Positions 16,567 through 25,023 of a stretch of DNA of 64,000 nt are shown one piece after another. Both the position numbers and the translations under genes were made by a program. The stretch is from assembly GCF_028553805.1 (NCBI RefSeq), contig NZ_CP067140.1:1116001-1180000 (forward strand), read 5' to 3'. The notes beneath the pieces were generated by a model. The model did no database searches. It saw only the letters and a list, made by a program, of their open reading frames with translations, and was not told the origin of the DNA. Position 1 is the first letter of the stretch, and each line of letters opens with the position of its first letter. Origin of the DNA: Paracoccus saliphilus. GTDB taxonomy: Bacteria; Pseudomonadota; Alphaproteobacteria; Rhodobacterales; Rhodobacteraceae.

Positions 16567-17238
16567 ATGTATTATATCAAGGTTGTCCTCGGGGTGCTGC
16601 TCGGAGTCGCGGTATTCATGTTTCTCGACTACGCGTTGCCGTCCAAGAACACGGTGCGGATCACCAATACCTATAACCGGCTGACCTCGGTCACCTCGTC
16701 CAACGCGATCTTCTATGCGTCCGAGGATACCGGCACGGTCGAGAACGCCTCGGGCCAGCGCGATGTCCGCTTCATCGACACGGTTCGGCCCGGCGGCAAG
16801 GTCTTCGTCTATCGCAACGAGGATACCGGTTGGATCTGGCCCCCCTATCTCAAATATGACAGCGCCAACCTGCATTCCGAGGCGACCAACCTGAAGTCCA
16901 GTGGCGCCGATCCGCAATGGGTCAGCGTCACCGCCTATGGATGGCGTATTCCGTGGCTGACTGCCTATCCGAACGCCATCGCCATCGACACGCTGTCCGG
17001 GCCAAATGAACGCCCCCGCAACTGGCCCGCCATGATCATCCTTGGCGTGCTTTTCCTGCTGCTTGTGCTGGCCTGGCGCATGTGGGCGCAATTCCGGCAA
17101 CGCACGATCGATCCGGCGATCCAATCCGTCGATGACACATGGGACGATGCCACAGATCGCGTCAGTTCCGAGGTGGGCGAGGTCCGCGGCCGCTTCCGCC
17201 GCTGGTTTGACACGTTCAGGGGCAAGCCTCGCAAATGA
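16567..17238 (+). CDS. DUF1523 family membrane protein, last gene of seven-gene operon
   Basis: A 223-residue protein with an N-terminal membrane helix (VVLGVLLGVAVFMFLDYALP, about residues 6-25), a globular region of about 120 residues starting SKNTVRITNTYNRLT, a second helix MIILGVLFLLLVLAWRMW (about residues 157-174) and a charged helical tail (VDDTWDDATDRVSSEVGEV). The start and the NTVRITNTYNR block are how I recognise DUF1523, a family of unknown function. The central domain (FIDTVRPGGKVFVYRNEDTG, tryptophan-rich) is probably periplasmic. GGAG precedes the ATG. A hairpin terminator follows at once. Confidence 0.85.
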   Translation: MYYIKVVLGVLLGVAVFMFLDYALPSKNTVRITNTYNRLTSVTSSNAIFYASEDTGTVENASGQRDVRFIDTVRPGGKVFVYRNEDTGWIWPPYLKYDSANLHSEATNLKSSGADPQWVSVTAYGWRIPWLTAYPNAIAIDTLSGPNERPRNWPAMIILGVLFLLLVLAWRMWAQFRQRTIDPAIQSVDDTWDDATDRVSSEVGEVRGRFRRWFDTFRGKPRK

Positions 17239-17243
17239 CGAGA

Positions 17244-17280
17244 AAGGGGCGCGGTGAAACTTCTCTCGCGCCCCTTCTTC
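17244..17280 (+). terminator. Rho-independent-type terminator after seven-gene operon
   Basis: A perfect 10-bp stem AAGGGGCGCG (17244-17253) / CGCGCCCCTT (17267-17276) with a 13-base loop, followed by CTTC. It starts six bases after the last stop codon. The trailing tract is pyrimidine-rich rather than pure T and merges with copy B of the dispersed repeat. Confidence 0.7.
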
Positions 17281-17333
17281 TTCATCCAAATATCCCGGGG
17301 AGTCGCGCGGTACGCGCGGCGGGGCAGAGCCCC
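17271..17333 (-). repeat. Dispersed intergenic repeat, copy B
   Basis: Reverse orientation: core CTTCTTCTTCATCCAAATAT, then hairpin CGCGCG-gta-CGCGCG (17304-17318) and hairpin GGGGC-aga-GCCCC (17321-17333). It lies between convergent genes. For the minus-strand permease gene the order is hairpins then core, the same as copy A has for fabI. Confidence 0.8.
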
Positions 17334-17334
17334 C

Positions 17335-18330
17335 TCAACGCCCCCGGATCCGCGGATCCATCGCGTCGCGCAGACCGTCACCGATATAGTTCACGCATAG
17401 CACCGTCAGCGAGATGAACACACCCGGCAGGATCACCCTGCTCGGATAAAGCACCATCTGGTCGACCGCATCATAGAGCAGCCGTCCCCATGTCGGGAAA
17501 TCCGGCGGGAAACCCAGTCCCAGGAAGCTCAGCGCGCTCTCGGTGATGATCGCGGTGGCGATCCCCAGGGTCGCGGCGACCATGATCGGCGACAGGACAT
17601 TGGGCAGGATATGCCGCAGGATCATCCGGCGCGGCGGCGTACCGATTGACCTGGCGGCCAGGATGAATTCGCGCTCTTTCAGCCCCAGCACATCGCCGCG
17701 CACGATCCGGGCCGATTGCATCCAGCTTGTCGCGCCGATGGCCGAGACGATCAGCATGAAGATGCCCATGGCCGGGCCGAAGGATTGCGAGAGCGGTTCG
17801 CGGAACAGCGTCACCATCAAGAGCAGCAGGGGCAGCAAGGGCAGTGCCAGGAACAGTTCCGTCAACCGCATCAGCGGCGCGTCGAGCCGGCGAAAATAGC
17901 CCGACAGAACCCCGATCGTGCTGCCCAGGAAGATGGCGATCAGCATCGCCGTCAGCCCCACCGCGATCGAGACGCGTCCGCCCGCCATCAGCCGGGCCAG
18001 CATGTCGCGGCCCAGCTGGTCCGTGCCCAGGGGGTGGTCGATGGAAAAGCCGCTATTGCGGGCGCGGATATCGACATAGGTCGGATCGAGCGTCCAGATC
18101 CACGGCCCGATCGATACGAAAAGCAGCACCCCGACAAACAGCACCAGCGCTACCATGGCACCCCGGTGGCTGCGGAATTGCCGCCAGACATCGCGCCACT
18201 GGCTGCGGGTCTCGCCACCGGCGACCTGTGGATCGTCGGGTGGCAGGGCGCTTGTCGCGGCGGCTGCCCCGGCGGTTTCCTCGATCAGTTCGTCGGTATT
18301 CATCCGTTGCTGGCGTTCTGTCTCAGTCAT
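17335..18330 (-). CDS. Peptide-type ABC transporter permease (OppC/DppC family)
   Basis: A 331-residue inner-membrane permease. A long N-terminal cytoplasmic segment precedes the first helix (MVALVLFVGVLLFVSIG). The family signature region HPLGTDQLGRDMLARLMAGGRVSI is present, and the EAA loop is visible in FILAARSIGTPPRRMILRHI. It pairs with the OppB-type permease; the start at 18330 (GAGG upstream) overlaps that gene's stop by 8 bases. It is the last gene of the operon that begins with two binding-protein genes at 22926. Confidence 0.93.
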   Translation of the reverse strand: MTETERQQRMNTDELIEETAGAAAATSALPPDDPQVAGGETRSQWRDVWRQFRSHRGAMVALVLFVGVLLFVSIGPWIWTLDPTYVDIRARNSGFSIDHPLGTDQLGRDMLARLMAGGRVSIAVGLTAMLIAIFLGSTIGVLSGYFRRLDAPLMRLTELFLALPLLPLLLLMVTLFREPLSQSFGPAMGIFMLIVSAIGATSWMQSARIVRGDVLGLKEREFILAARSIGTPPRRMILRHILPNVLSPIMVAATLGIATAIITESALSFLGLGFPPDFPTWGRLLYDAVDQMVLYPSRVILPGVFISLTVLCVNYIGDGLRDAMDPRIRGR

Positions 18331-19330
18331 AGCGAATCCTCGGGTCCAGCACGCCATAGAGAACATCGGCAATCAGCGTGAATGTGACGATCAGGATGGC
18401 GAAGATGAAGGTGAGCGTCAGCACCATCGGGATGTCATTGGCGTGGATGGCCGAGATCAGCAACTGTCCCAACCCGTTCACCTTGAACACCTGCTCGGTG
18501 ATGATCGCGCCGCCGAACACCGTGGGCAGCCCCAATGCGATGACCGTCACCACCGGGATGAGGCTGTTGCGCAGAACGTGTTTCAGCACAACCTTGCGTT
18601 CTCCCAATCCCTTGGCGCGGGCGGTCCGGACATAGTCCTGCCCCAGATTGTCCAGCATAGAGGCCCGCATGAAACGGCTGATCTGCGCGGCGTTATACAG
18701 TGCCAGCACCGTCACCGGCATGATCATCTGCCGCACCTGCACCATGACGCTATCCCAATCCTGCACCTCATGCGTCGTGTCGTAGACCGAGGGGAACCAT
18801 TGCAGCTTGACCCCGAAGATGATGATCAGCACCACCCCGGTAAAGAAGGTCGGCATCGAGAAACCGACCATCGAGATGAAGGTGCCGAGCTGGTCGAACC
18901 AGCTATATTGCTTGTAGGCCGACAGGATGCCGATCGGGATCGCGATCATCACGCCGACGATATAGGACATGCCCACCACGGTCAGCGTCTGCGGCATGCG
19001 CTGCACGATCACGTCAAAGACCGGGCTGCGCGACTGGAAGCTGATGACCCGCTGCATCCCGTCACTGAAATAGGTGCCCAGCAACTGGTCGGTCCAGAAC
19101 AGCGGCTCGACCCAGAAAAACTGCTTCAGCCACAACACGTAGCGGATATACCACGGCCGGCCGAGGCCAAGCGCCTCGCGCATCTTTTCCTTGACCTCTG
19201 GAGGGACGGTCAGCGGCACATCGCCCAGGGGGTCGCCGGGCGAGGCCTCCAAGAGCAGAAAGATCACCAGCGAAATGAACAGCAGGGTCGGGATCGCCAG
19301 CAATACTCGGCGGATCGTGAAATTCAGCAT
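18323..19330 (-). CDS. Peptide-type ABC transporter permease (OppB/DppB family)
   Basis: A 335-residue permease beginning MLNFTIRRVLLAIPTLLFIS, a typical OppB N-terminus, with about six membrane helices and the EAA loop DYVRTARAKGLGERKVVLKHVL. The periplasmic loop after helix one is long (LGRPWYIRYVLWLKQFFWVE), also typical of this subfamily. It follows a strong intercistronic hairpin (19361-19388) and precedes the OppC gene with an 8-base overlap. Confidence 0.93.
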   Translation of the reverse strand: MLNFTIRRVLLAIPTLLFISLVIFLLLEASPGDPLGDVPLTVPPEVKEKMREALGLGRPWYIRYVLWLKQFFWVEPLFWTDQLLGTYFSDGMQRVISFQSRSPVFDVIVQRMPQTLTVVGMSYIVGVMIAIPIGILSAYKQYSWFDQLGTFISMVGFSMPTFFTGVVLIIIFGVKLQWFPSVYDTTHEVQDWDSVMVQVRQMIMPVTVLALYNAAQISRFMRASMLDNLGQDYVRTARAKGLGERKVVLKHVLRNSLIPVVTVIALGLPTVFGGAIITEQVFKVNGLGQLLISAIHANDIPMVLTLTFIFAILIVTFTLIADVLYGVLDPRIRYD

Positions 19331-19360
19331 CCGGAACCTCTTTGACGCGTCAGGATGGAC

Positions 19361-19388
19361 CCGGCCCGGCCGCTAGCGGCCGGGCCGG
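19361..19388. repeat. 28-bp perfect palindrome after first binding-protein gene
   Basis: The half CCGGCCCGGCCGCT is followed at once by its reverse complement AGCGGCCGGGCCGG. It lies between the stop of the substrate-binding protein gene (19396) and the start of the permease gene (19330). In mRNA it would fold into a very stable hairpin. No U-tract follows, so it probably stabilises the upstream message or partly attenuates transcription rather than terminating it fully. Confidence 0.8.
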
Positions 19389-19395
19389 ATTGCGA

Positions 19396-21114
19396 TCATT
19401 CTTCGACGCGATGCCAATCGGCGACGTTCCAGAATTCGCTGTCCCAGGCATTCATGTGAACGCCGCCGAGCCGGTTCGAACTGACCGAGACACGGCCGCG
19501 CGCGATCAGCGGCAGATGGGTCATCGAATCACGGGTGATCATCAGGTTCATCTTCCGGGCAAGTTCCGCCCGCGCCTCGGTGCCCGCGGTCTGCGACATC
19601 TCTTCGATCAGCGCCTCGTATTCCTCGTTGCAGTAGCGGACATTGTTCTCGCCCTGCCACTGGTTCTCGGGGCTGGGGATCTGATCGCAGGCCCGCTCGG
19701 CCAGGTAGCTTCCCGGATCGGTGCCGTCATAGACATCGGTGTACATCTGGACATCGGCATAGAACTTGACGATCGTGTCGGGCGAGCCGGGATCGCCGCC
19801 GAAATAGACGCTGGCATCGACGGTCTTCAACTCGGTCTCGACTCCGATCTCGGACCACCACTGCTTGATCAGCGCCTGGAAATCCTGACGCACCGCGTTG
19901 ACAGAGGTCTGGAACAACAATTTCAGTTTCCTGCCATCCTTCTCGCGTACGCCATCGCCGCCGACAGTCCAGCCCGCCTCGTCCAGCAGGGCCTTGGCGC
20001 CCTCGATATCCTGCGTCAGGCAATCAGGGTTGTCGGATGCGAAGATCTCGGGGGCGGGGACCATGTTGCAGGTCGCCTTGCCGGTCTCGCCATAGCCGAT
20101 CTCGTTCAGAAGCTGCCGGTCGATGGCCATGGACAGCGCCTGACGGACCTTGAGATCCGACAGGATGGGGTGGGGATGATCCACCGTCGCCCGCTCGCCC
20201 TCGGGCAGGTCCGGCGAGGGATCGGTGAGGTTCAGTTGCAGATGTTCGACCGTGGCGCCGAAATCGACTTCGAGCTTGCCCATGCCCGCGGCCAGCATGC
20301 CCTCCAGCACATCGGGCGCAAGCTGGATATTCCAGGCGTAGTCGTATTCGCCGGTCTCCAGCACCGCCCGCGCCGCCGCCGTCGAATCGCCACCGCCCTT
20401 CAGGGTGACATTTGCGAATGCCGGCAGTTCCGCGTCGCGATATTCGGGGTTCGCCTCCAGCGTCACCACGTCATTGGTCTTGAAATCGACCGCCCGGAAG
20501 GGGCCCGTGCCGATCGGGCCGAAATTCTCGTCGGTACAGGTCGCGGCCTTCGCCCCGGTGCAATTCTCGAATTGTGCCTTTTGAATGACCGGGGCCTGCG
20601 CACCCACGAAAGCGTCGTAAGGATGTGGGCGTGGGCCGTCAAAGGTGATCTTGACGGTTTGGGGGTCGATCGCCTCGACATTCTTCACGCCGGTGAACTT
20701 GGCCGATTGCGCGCAGCCGCCTTCGTCATTCATGCAGTAATCGGCGGTGAATTTCACGTCCTCCGCGGTCAGCGGCGTGCCGTCCGACCAGGTCACCCCT
20801 TCCTTTATGGTCCAGGTGATCGAAGTCAGATCTTCGGATATCCCGCCATTCTCGACAGTGGGAATCTCGGCCGCGAGGCGCGGGACGATCTCGCCATCCG
20901 GTGCGAAAGTGGCCAGTGGTTCGAGGATCAGCGACGAGGCCAGCATGTCCTTGGTGCCGGTCGAAAGATAGACATTCAGCGTGGACGGAGCTTGCCAGAG
21001 CAGCAATTTCAGCTCTCCATCCGAGCCGCGTTCGGCGAATGCGGGTGCGGCTGCCAGTGCCACGGCTGTCGCGGCGCCTGTCAGCAGGCCGGTCTTGAGT
21101 GTCTTGATGGACAT
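19396..21114 (-). CDS. Peptide-type ABC substrate-binding protein, paralog 1 (SBP family 5)
   Basis: A 572-residue periplasmic protein. The signal peptide is MSIKTLKTGLLTGAATAVAL with a cleavage site after APAFA. The mature N-terminus is ERGSDGELKLLLWQAPSTLN. Family-5 features include the segment ITWTIKEGVTWSDGTPLTAEDV. The start at 21114 follows GGGAAGGG. It is very similar along its whole length to the next protein (567 residues), including the same cysteine-containing loops (YCMNDEGGCAQ; ENCTGAKAATCTDENF), so the pair arose by tandem duplication. Its ligand is unknown; family members bind di- or oligopeptides, opines or other amino-acid derivatives. Confidence 0.93.
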   Translation of the reverse strand: MSIKTLKTGLLTGAATAVALAAAPAFAERGSDGELKLLLWQAPSTLNVYLSTGTKDMLASSLILEPLATFAPDGEIVPRLAAEIPTVENGGISEDLTSITWTIKEGVTWSDGTPLTAEDVKFTADYCMNDEGGCAQSAKFTGVKNVEAIDPQTVKITFDGPRPHPYDAFVGAQAPVIQKAQFENCTGAKAATCTDENFGPIGTGPFRAVDFKTNDVVTLEANPEYRDAELPAFANVTLKGGGDSTAAARAVLETGEYDYAWNIQLAPDVLEGMLAAGMGKLEVDFGATVEHLQLNLTDPSPDLPEGERATVDHPHPILSDLKVRQALSMAIDRQLLNEIGYGETGKATCNMVPAPEIFASDNPDCLTQDIEGAKALLDEAGWTVGGDGVREKDGRKLKLLFQTSVNAVRQDFQALIKQWWSEIGVETELKTVDASVYFGGDPGSPDTIVKFYADVQMYTDVYDGTDPGSYLAERACDQIPSPENQWQGENNVRYCNEEYEALIEEMSQTAGTEARAELARKMNLMITRDSMTHLPLIARGRVSVSSNRLGGVHMNAWDSEFWNVADWHRVEE

Positions 21115-21176
21115 CGAATTTCCCTTCCCGTTGCAATCTCGCGGATTCTCCCGCCTGGCGGGGCCGCTTTCCGTTT

Positions 21177-21209
21177 CGGCCATGCCCGCCACAGGGGCGG
21201 GCATGGCCG
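21177..21209. repeat. 14-bp stem hairpin between the two binding-protein genes
   Basis: CGGCCATGCCCGCC (21177-21190) pairs perfectly with GGCGGGCATGGCCG (21196-21209) around the 5-base loop acagg. It lies 13 bases after the stop of paralog 2 in transcription order. No U-tract follows. Confidence 0.8.
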
Positions 21210-21222
21210 TGATTCCAGAGGC

Positions 21223-22926
21223 TTATTCCTCGACGCGGTGCCAGTCCTGAACGTTCCACAACTCGGTATCCCAGGCATTCAACTGAACGCCGCCCAGCGA
21301 GTTGCTGACGGCCGAGGCAGTGCCGCGATAGACCAGCGGGATGATCGAGTGGGTATCTTTGGTCAGCATTTCGTTGAGTTTCTGACCCAGCTTGCCGCGC
21401 TCTTCCATACCGGTGGTATGGCCCAGTTCTGCGACTAGCTTGTCATATTCCTCGTCGCAGAAGCGGACGATATTTTCGCCCTGCCACTGGTTATCCGGAC
21501 CCGGAGCCTTTTCGCATGTGAACTTGGCCAGATAGGGCTCGGGATTGTTGCCTTCGAAATTATTGGCATACATCTCGATATCGGCATGGAACTTCTGCAG
21601 CGTGTCGGGCGAGCCCGCGTCAGCGCCAAAGAACACCGACGCGTCAATGGTTTTCAGTTCGGTTTCCACGCCAATCTCGGACCACCACTGCTTGATCAAC
21701 GCCTGGAAATCCTGACGCACGGCGTTGACCGAAGTCTGGTAGACCATCGACAGCCTTACGCCGTCCTTTTCCCGCACACCGTCACCGCCCGGAACCCAAC
21801 CGGCTTCATCGAGCAGTTTCTTCGCGCCCTCGATATCCTGCGTCATGCAATCTGTATTGGGCGAGGCCCATGCTTCCGGCGCGGGGACGAGGTTGCAGGT
21901 CGGTTTGCCTGCTGTGCCGTATCCGATCTCGACCAGCAATTCGCGGTCGATGGCCATCGAAAGCGCCTTGCGCACGGCCGGATCGGTCAGAAAGGGATGC
22001 GGGTGCTGGGTCGTTGAGCGCTCACCGTCGGGCAGGCTCGAGGAGGGATCTGTCAGATTAACCATCAACCGTTCGACAAGGCTGCCGAACGCGGAGTGGA
22101 CCTTGCCCTTGTCCGCTGCTTCCATTCCCGCGATCACATCAGGCGCAAGCTGGGTGTTCCACGCATAGTCAAATTCACCGGTTTCCAGTACCGAGCGTGC
22201 TGCTGCTGCGGCATCGCCGCCACCTTTCATGGTCAGTTTGGCGAAAGCCGGCTTCTCGGGATCGCGATATTCGGGATTGGCCTCGAACTCGATCACGTCA
22301 TTGGTTTTGAATGAAGCGACTCGGAACGGCCCGGTCCCGATCGGGTTGAAGTTTTCCTCGGTGCAGGTGGGCGCGGCCGCGCCAAGGCATTTCTCGAACT
22401 GCGCCTTCTGGATGATCGTCGATTGTCCGCCGACGAAGGCCGAGTAAGGGTCGGGGCGCGGCTCGGTGAAGCTGACTTTGACGGTCAGGTCGTCGACTGC
22501 CTCGACCGACTCGATACCTTCATATTTCGCCAGCTGTGCGCAACCCCCTTCGGGATGCATGCAGTATTCGGCCGTGAAGACCACGTCTGCCGAGGTGAAC
22601 GGCGTCCCGTCAGACCATTTCAAGCCCTCTTTCAGCTTCCATGTAATGGTTTTCAGATCTTCGGAGATGCCGCCGTTTTCAAGAGTGGGGATTTCTTCTG
22701 CGAGTTCAGGGAACAACGTGCCGTCGGGCTGGAAGCCGGCCAAAGGCTCCAGCACCATGCTGGCGGCGATGATGTCCTTGGTTCCGCTGGACAGGTACAT
22801 GTTCATCGTCGATGGCGCCTGCCACATGATGACATTCACCTCTCCGTCGCTGCCGCGCTCGGCCATGGCAGCAGGGGCCAGGGCCATCGATGCGGCGGCG
22901 CACATCAGCAAGGTCTTCAGTTTCAT
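21223..22926 (-). CDS. Peptide-type ABC substrate-binding protein, paralog 2 (SBP family 5)
   Basis: A 567-residue periplasmic protein with signal peptide MKLKTLLMCAAASMALAPAA and mature start ERGSDGEVNVIMWQAPST. It is the first gene of the minus-strand transporter operon. A block of about 30 residues (from QTSVNAVRQDF to ETELKT) is identical to paralog 1, and the C-terminal LGGVQLNAWDTELWNVQDWH matches LGGVHMNAWDSEFWNVADWH. The two binding proteins probably share one permease pair and ATPase and widen the ligand range. A divergent promoter region separates it from the ATPase gene. Confidence 0.93.
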   Translation of the reverse strand: MKLKTLLMCAAASMALAPAAMAERGSDGEVNVIMWQAPSTMNMYLSSGTKDIIAASMVLEPLAGFQPDGTLFPELAEEIPTLENGGISEDLKTITWKLKEGLKWSDGTPFTSADVVFTAEYCMHPEGGCAQLAKYEGIESVEAVDDLTVKVSFTEPRPDPYSAFVGGQSTIIQKAQFEKCLGAAAPTCTEENFNPIGTGPFRVASFKTNDVIEFEANPEYRDPEKPAFAKLTMKGGGDAAAAARSVLETGEFDYAWNTQLAPDVIAGMEAADKGKVHSAFGSLVERLMVNLTDPSSSLPDGERSTTQHPHPFLTDPAVRKALSMAIDRELLVEIGYGTAGKPTCNLVPAPEAWASPNTDCMTQDIEGAKKLLDEAGWVPGGDGVREKDGVRLSMVYQTSVNAVRQDFQALIKQWWSEIGVETELKTIDASVFFGADAGSPDTLQKFHADIEMYANNFEGNNPEPYLAKFTCEKAPGPDNQWQGENIVRFCDEEYDKLVAELGHTTGMEERGKLGQKLNEMLTKDTHSIIPLVYRGTASAVSNSLGGVQLNAWDTELWNVQDWHRVEE

Positions 22927-23060
22927 GACATTCTCCCGTTGGATGAAACAGCCGCACGGGTCGAAGCCATATGAAATGGTAATCCATTGTTCGGATTGGT
23001 TTTCTCATTTCCTGTCCCGTATTGTCCGGGTCTTTGTTATGGTACCGTTTCCCTGCGGAA

Positions 23061-23078
23061 TGTTTGCAGTTTCAAACA
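23061..23078. promoter_or_regulatory. Inverted repeat, possible operator in divergent transporter promoter
   Basis: TGTTTG-N6-CAAACA lies in the 261-base region between the binding-protein gene (start 22926) and the ATPase gene (start 23188). The position suits a regulator controlling both directions. No regulator gene is adjacent. Pattern only. Confidence 0.35.
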
Positions 23079-23132
23079 ATCCACCCCGCGATGGCAAGCC
23101 CTATCCACATCCTCGGGATGAAAGTTTCGGCT

Positions 23133-23160
23133 TTGACATTCTTTCACCTGCCGCTAGCCT
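23133..23160 (+). promoter_or_regulatory. Candidate promoter of ATPase-oxidase-hydrolase operon
   Basis: TTGACA at 23133-23138 and TAGCCT at 23155-23160 with a 16-base spacer, 28 bases before the start at 23188. The -35 is a consensus match; the -10 is weak. Confidence 0.45.
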
Positions 23161-23187
23161 CCATCCGGGACAGATGATCGGGGGCTT

Positions 23188-25023
23188 ATGATGCTGGACC
23201 AGAAACCGCTTGTTTCCTTTGAGAACCTTCGGGTCGAGTTCGAGACGAATGACGGCACCGTGGTGGGCGTCAAGGATATCAGCTTCAACATCAAGCCCGG
23301 CGAATGCGTCTGCGTCGTGGGCGAATCGGGCTCGGGCAAGTCGGTCAGCTCGCTTTCGCTGATGCGGCTGGTCGAATTCGGCGGCGGAACGATCACCAAT
23401 GGCCAGCTCATGTTCGATCCCGGCGACGGCAAGCCCATCGACCTTGCCACACAGGGCGCCCCCGTCATGCGCGACATTCGCGGCAACCGGATCGGGATGA
23501 TTTTCCAGGAGCCGATGACCGCGCTGAACCCCGTTTTCACGGTCGGCGACCAGCTGACCGAGGGGCTGATCGAGCATCGCGGGTTGAACACGTCCCAGGC
23601 ACGCGCCCGCGCGCTGGAAATCCTCAAGCAGGTTCGCATCCCCGAGCCCGAGCGGCGCCTCGATCAATATCCCCATGAATTGTCGGGCGGCATGCGCCAG
23701 CGTGTCGTCATCGCCATCGCCATGGCCTGCGAACCCAGCCTGTTGATCTGCGACGAGCCGACGACCGCGCTGGACGTCACCATCCAGGCCGAGATCCTCG
23801 CCCTGATCGACCGGCTCAAGCGCGAAAAGCAGATTGCCGTATTATTCATCACCCACGACATGGCCGTGGTCGCGCAGATGGCAGATCGTGTCGTCGTCAT
23901 GTATCGCGGCGACAAGGTCGAGGAGGGGCCGGTCGAGCAGATCTTCGAGTCACCGCGCGAGGATTACACGAAGATGCTGCTGGCCGCCGTGCCGCGCTTG
24001 GGCGAGATGACCGGCAAGCCCGCCCCCGAACGTCTGCGGTTGATGCATGACGGTAGTCTGGGTGAACCCGAATCGATCATCGTGAAGGACCCCAAGCCGC
24101 TGCTGAGGGTTGAAAACCTCGTTACCCGTTTCTCCGTCAAGGGTGGGGTGCTGCGCCGCGTTGTCGCCAATGTGCACGCGGTCGAGGATGTCTCCTTCAC
24201 CATCAATTCCGGCGAAACCATGTCGCTGGTGGGCGAATCCGGTTGCGGGAAATCCACCTGCGGTCGTTCGATCCTGCGCCTGGTCGAACCGGAATCGGGC
24301 AAGGTGTCCATCGACGGCACCGATATCCTGGCGCTGTCGCAATCGGGCCTGCGCAAGGCCCGCCGCGACATGCAGATGATCTTCCAGGATCCCTTTGCCA
24401 GCCTCGACCCGCATATGAAGCTTTATGACCAAGTGGCTGAGCCGATGCAGAATTTCGGTATCGGCAGCCGGTCCGAACGCGAGGACCGCATCGCCGCCCT
24501 GTTCGACCGGGTGGAACTGCCGCGCAGCTTCATGCGCCGCTATCCGCACGAGATGTCGGGCGGCCAGCGACAGCGGATTGCCATCGCCCGCGCGCTGGCG
24601 CTGAACCCCAAGCTGATCATCGCGGACGAGGCCGTGTCGGCTCTGGATGTCTCGGTGCAGGCGCAGGTGCTGAACCTGCTGATGGAATTGCAGCAGGATC
24701 TGGGTATCTCGATGCTGTTCATCAGCCATGACATGGCGGTGGTCGAACGGGTCAGCCATCACGTCGGGGTCATGTATCTGGGCCGAATCGTCGAGATGGG
24801 AACCCGTCAACAGGTCTTCGAGAATCCGCAGCACAGCTATACCAAGCAGTTGATGCTGGCCGTTCCGGTCGCCGATCCCCGGCAGAAGAAGATCAGCGAC
24901 GACCTGAATTTCAGCCCGATTCCCTCGCCGATGCATCCGGTCGATTACCAGCCCAAGCCCTCGGTCTATCAAGAGGTCGCGCCAGGCCATCGCGTGCTGG
25001 TCGATCCGGTGACCCATTCGTGA
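23188..25023 (+). CDS. Fused double ATPase of peptide-type ABC importer (DppD-DppF/GsiA type)
   Basis: A 611-residue protein holding two complete nucleotide-binding domains. Domain 1: Walker A GESGSGKS, signature LSGGMRQRV, Walker [14 protein letters not shown]-loop FITHDMAVV. Domain 2: Walker [10 protein letters not shown], signature MSGGQRQRI, Walker [13 protein letters not shown]-loop FISHDMAVV. After domain 1 a tail with the Opp-type consensus ([13 protein letters not shown]) is seen, and again near the C-terminus ([15 protein letters not shown]). It should energise the permease pair encoded on the other strand. Domain 2 has DEA instead of the usual DEP in Walker B, which is tolerated in this family. 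The stop overlaps the next start (GTGA). Confidence 0.96.
   Translation: MMLDQKPLVSFENLRVEFETNDGTVVGVKDISFNIKPGECVCVVGESGSGKSVSSLSLMRLVEFGGGTITNGQLMFDPGDGKPIDLATQGAPVMRDIRGNRIGMIFQEPMTALNPVFTVGDQLTEGLIEHRGLNTSQARARALEILKQVRIPEPERRLDQYPHELSGGMRQRVVIAIAMACEPSLLICDEPTTALDVTIQAEILALIDRLKREKQIAVLFITHDMAVVAQMADRVVVMYRGDKVEEGPVEQIFESPREDYTKMLLAAVPRLGEMTGKPAPERLRLMHDGSLGEPESIIVKDPKPLLRVENLVTRFSVKGGVLRRVVANVHAVEDVSFTINSGETMSLVGESGCGKSTCGRSILRLVEPESGKVSIDGTDILALSQSGLRKARRDMQMIFQDPFASLDPHMKLYDQVAEPMQNFGIGSRSEREDRIAALFDRVELPRSFMRRYPHEMSGGQRQRIAIARALALNPKLIIADEAVSALDVSVQAQVLNLLMELQQDLGISMLFISHDMAVVERVSHHVGVMYLGRIVEMGTRQQVFENPQHSYTKQLMLAVPVADPRQKKISDDLNFSPIPSPMHPVDYQPKPSVYQEVAPGHRVLVDPVTHS

Noticed and set aside
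19342..21438. A 698-codon plus-strand open frame
   Set aside because: It is antisense to the substrate-binding protein gene that has a clear signal peptide and family motifs.
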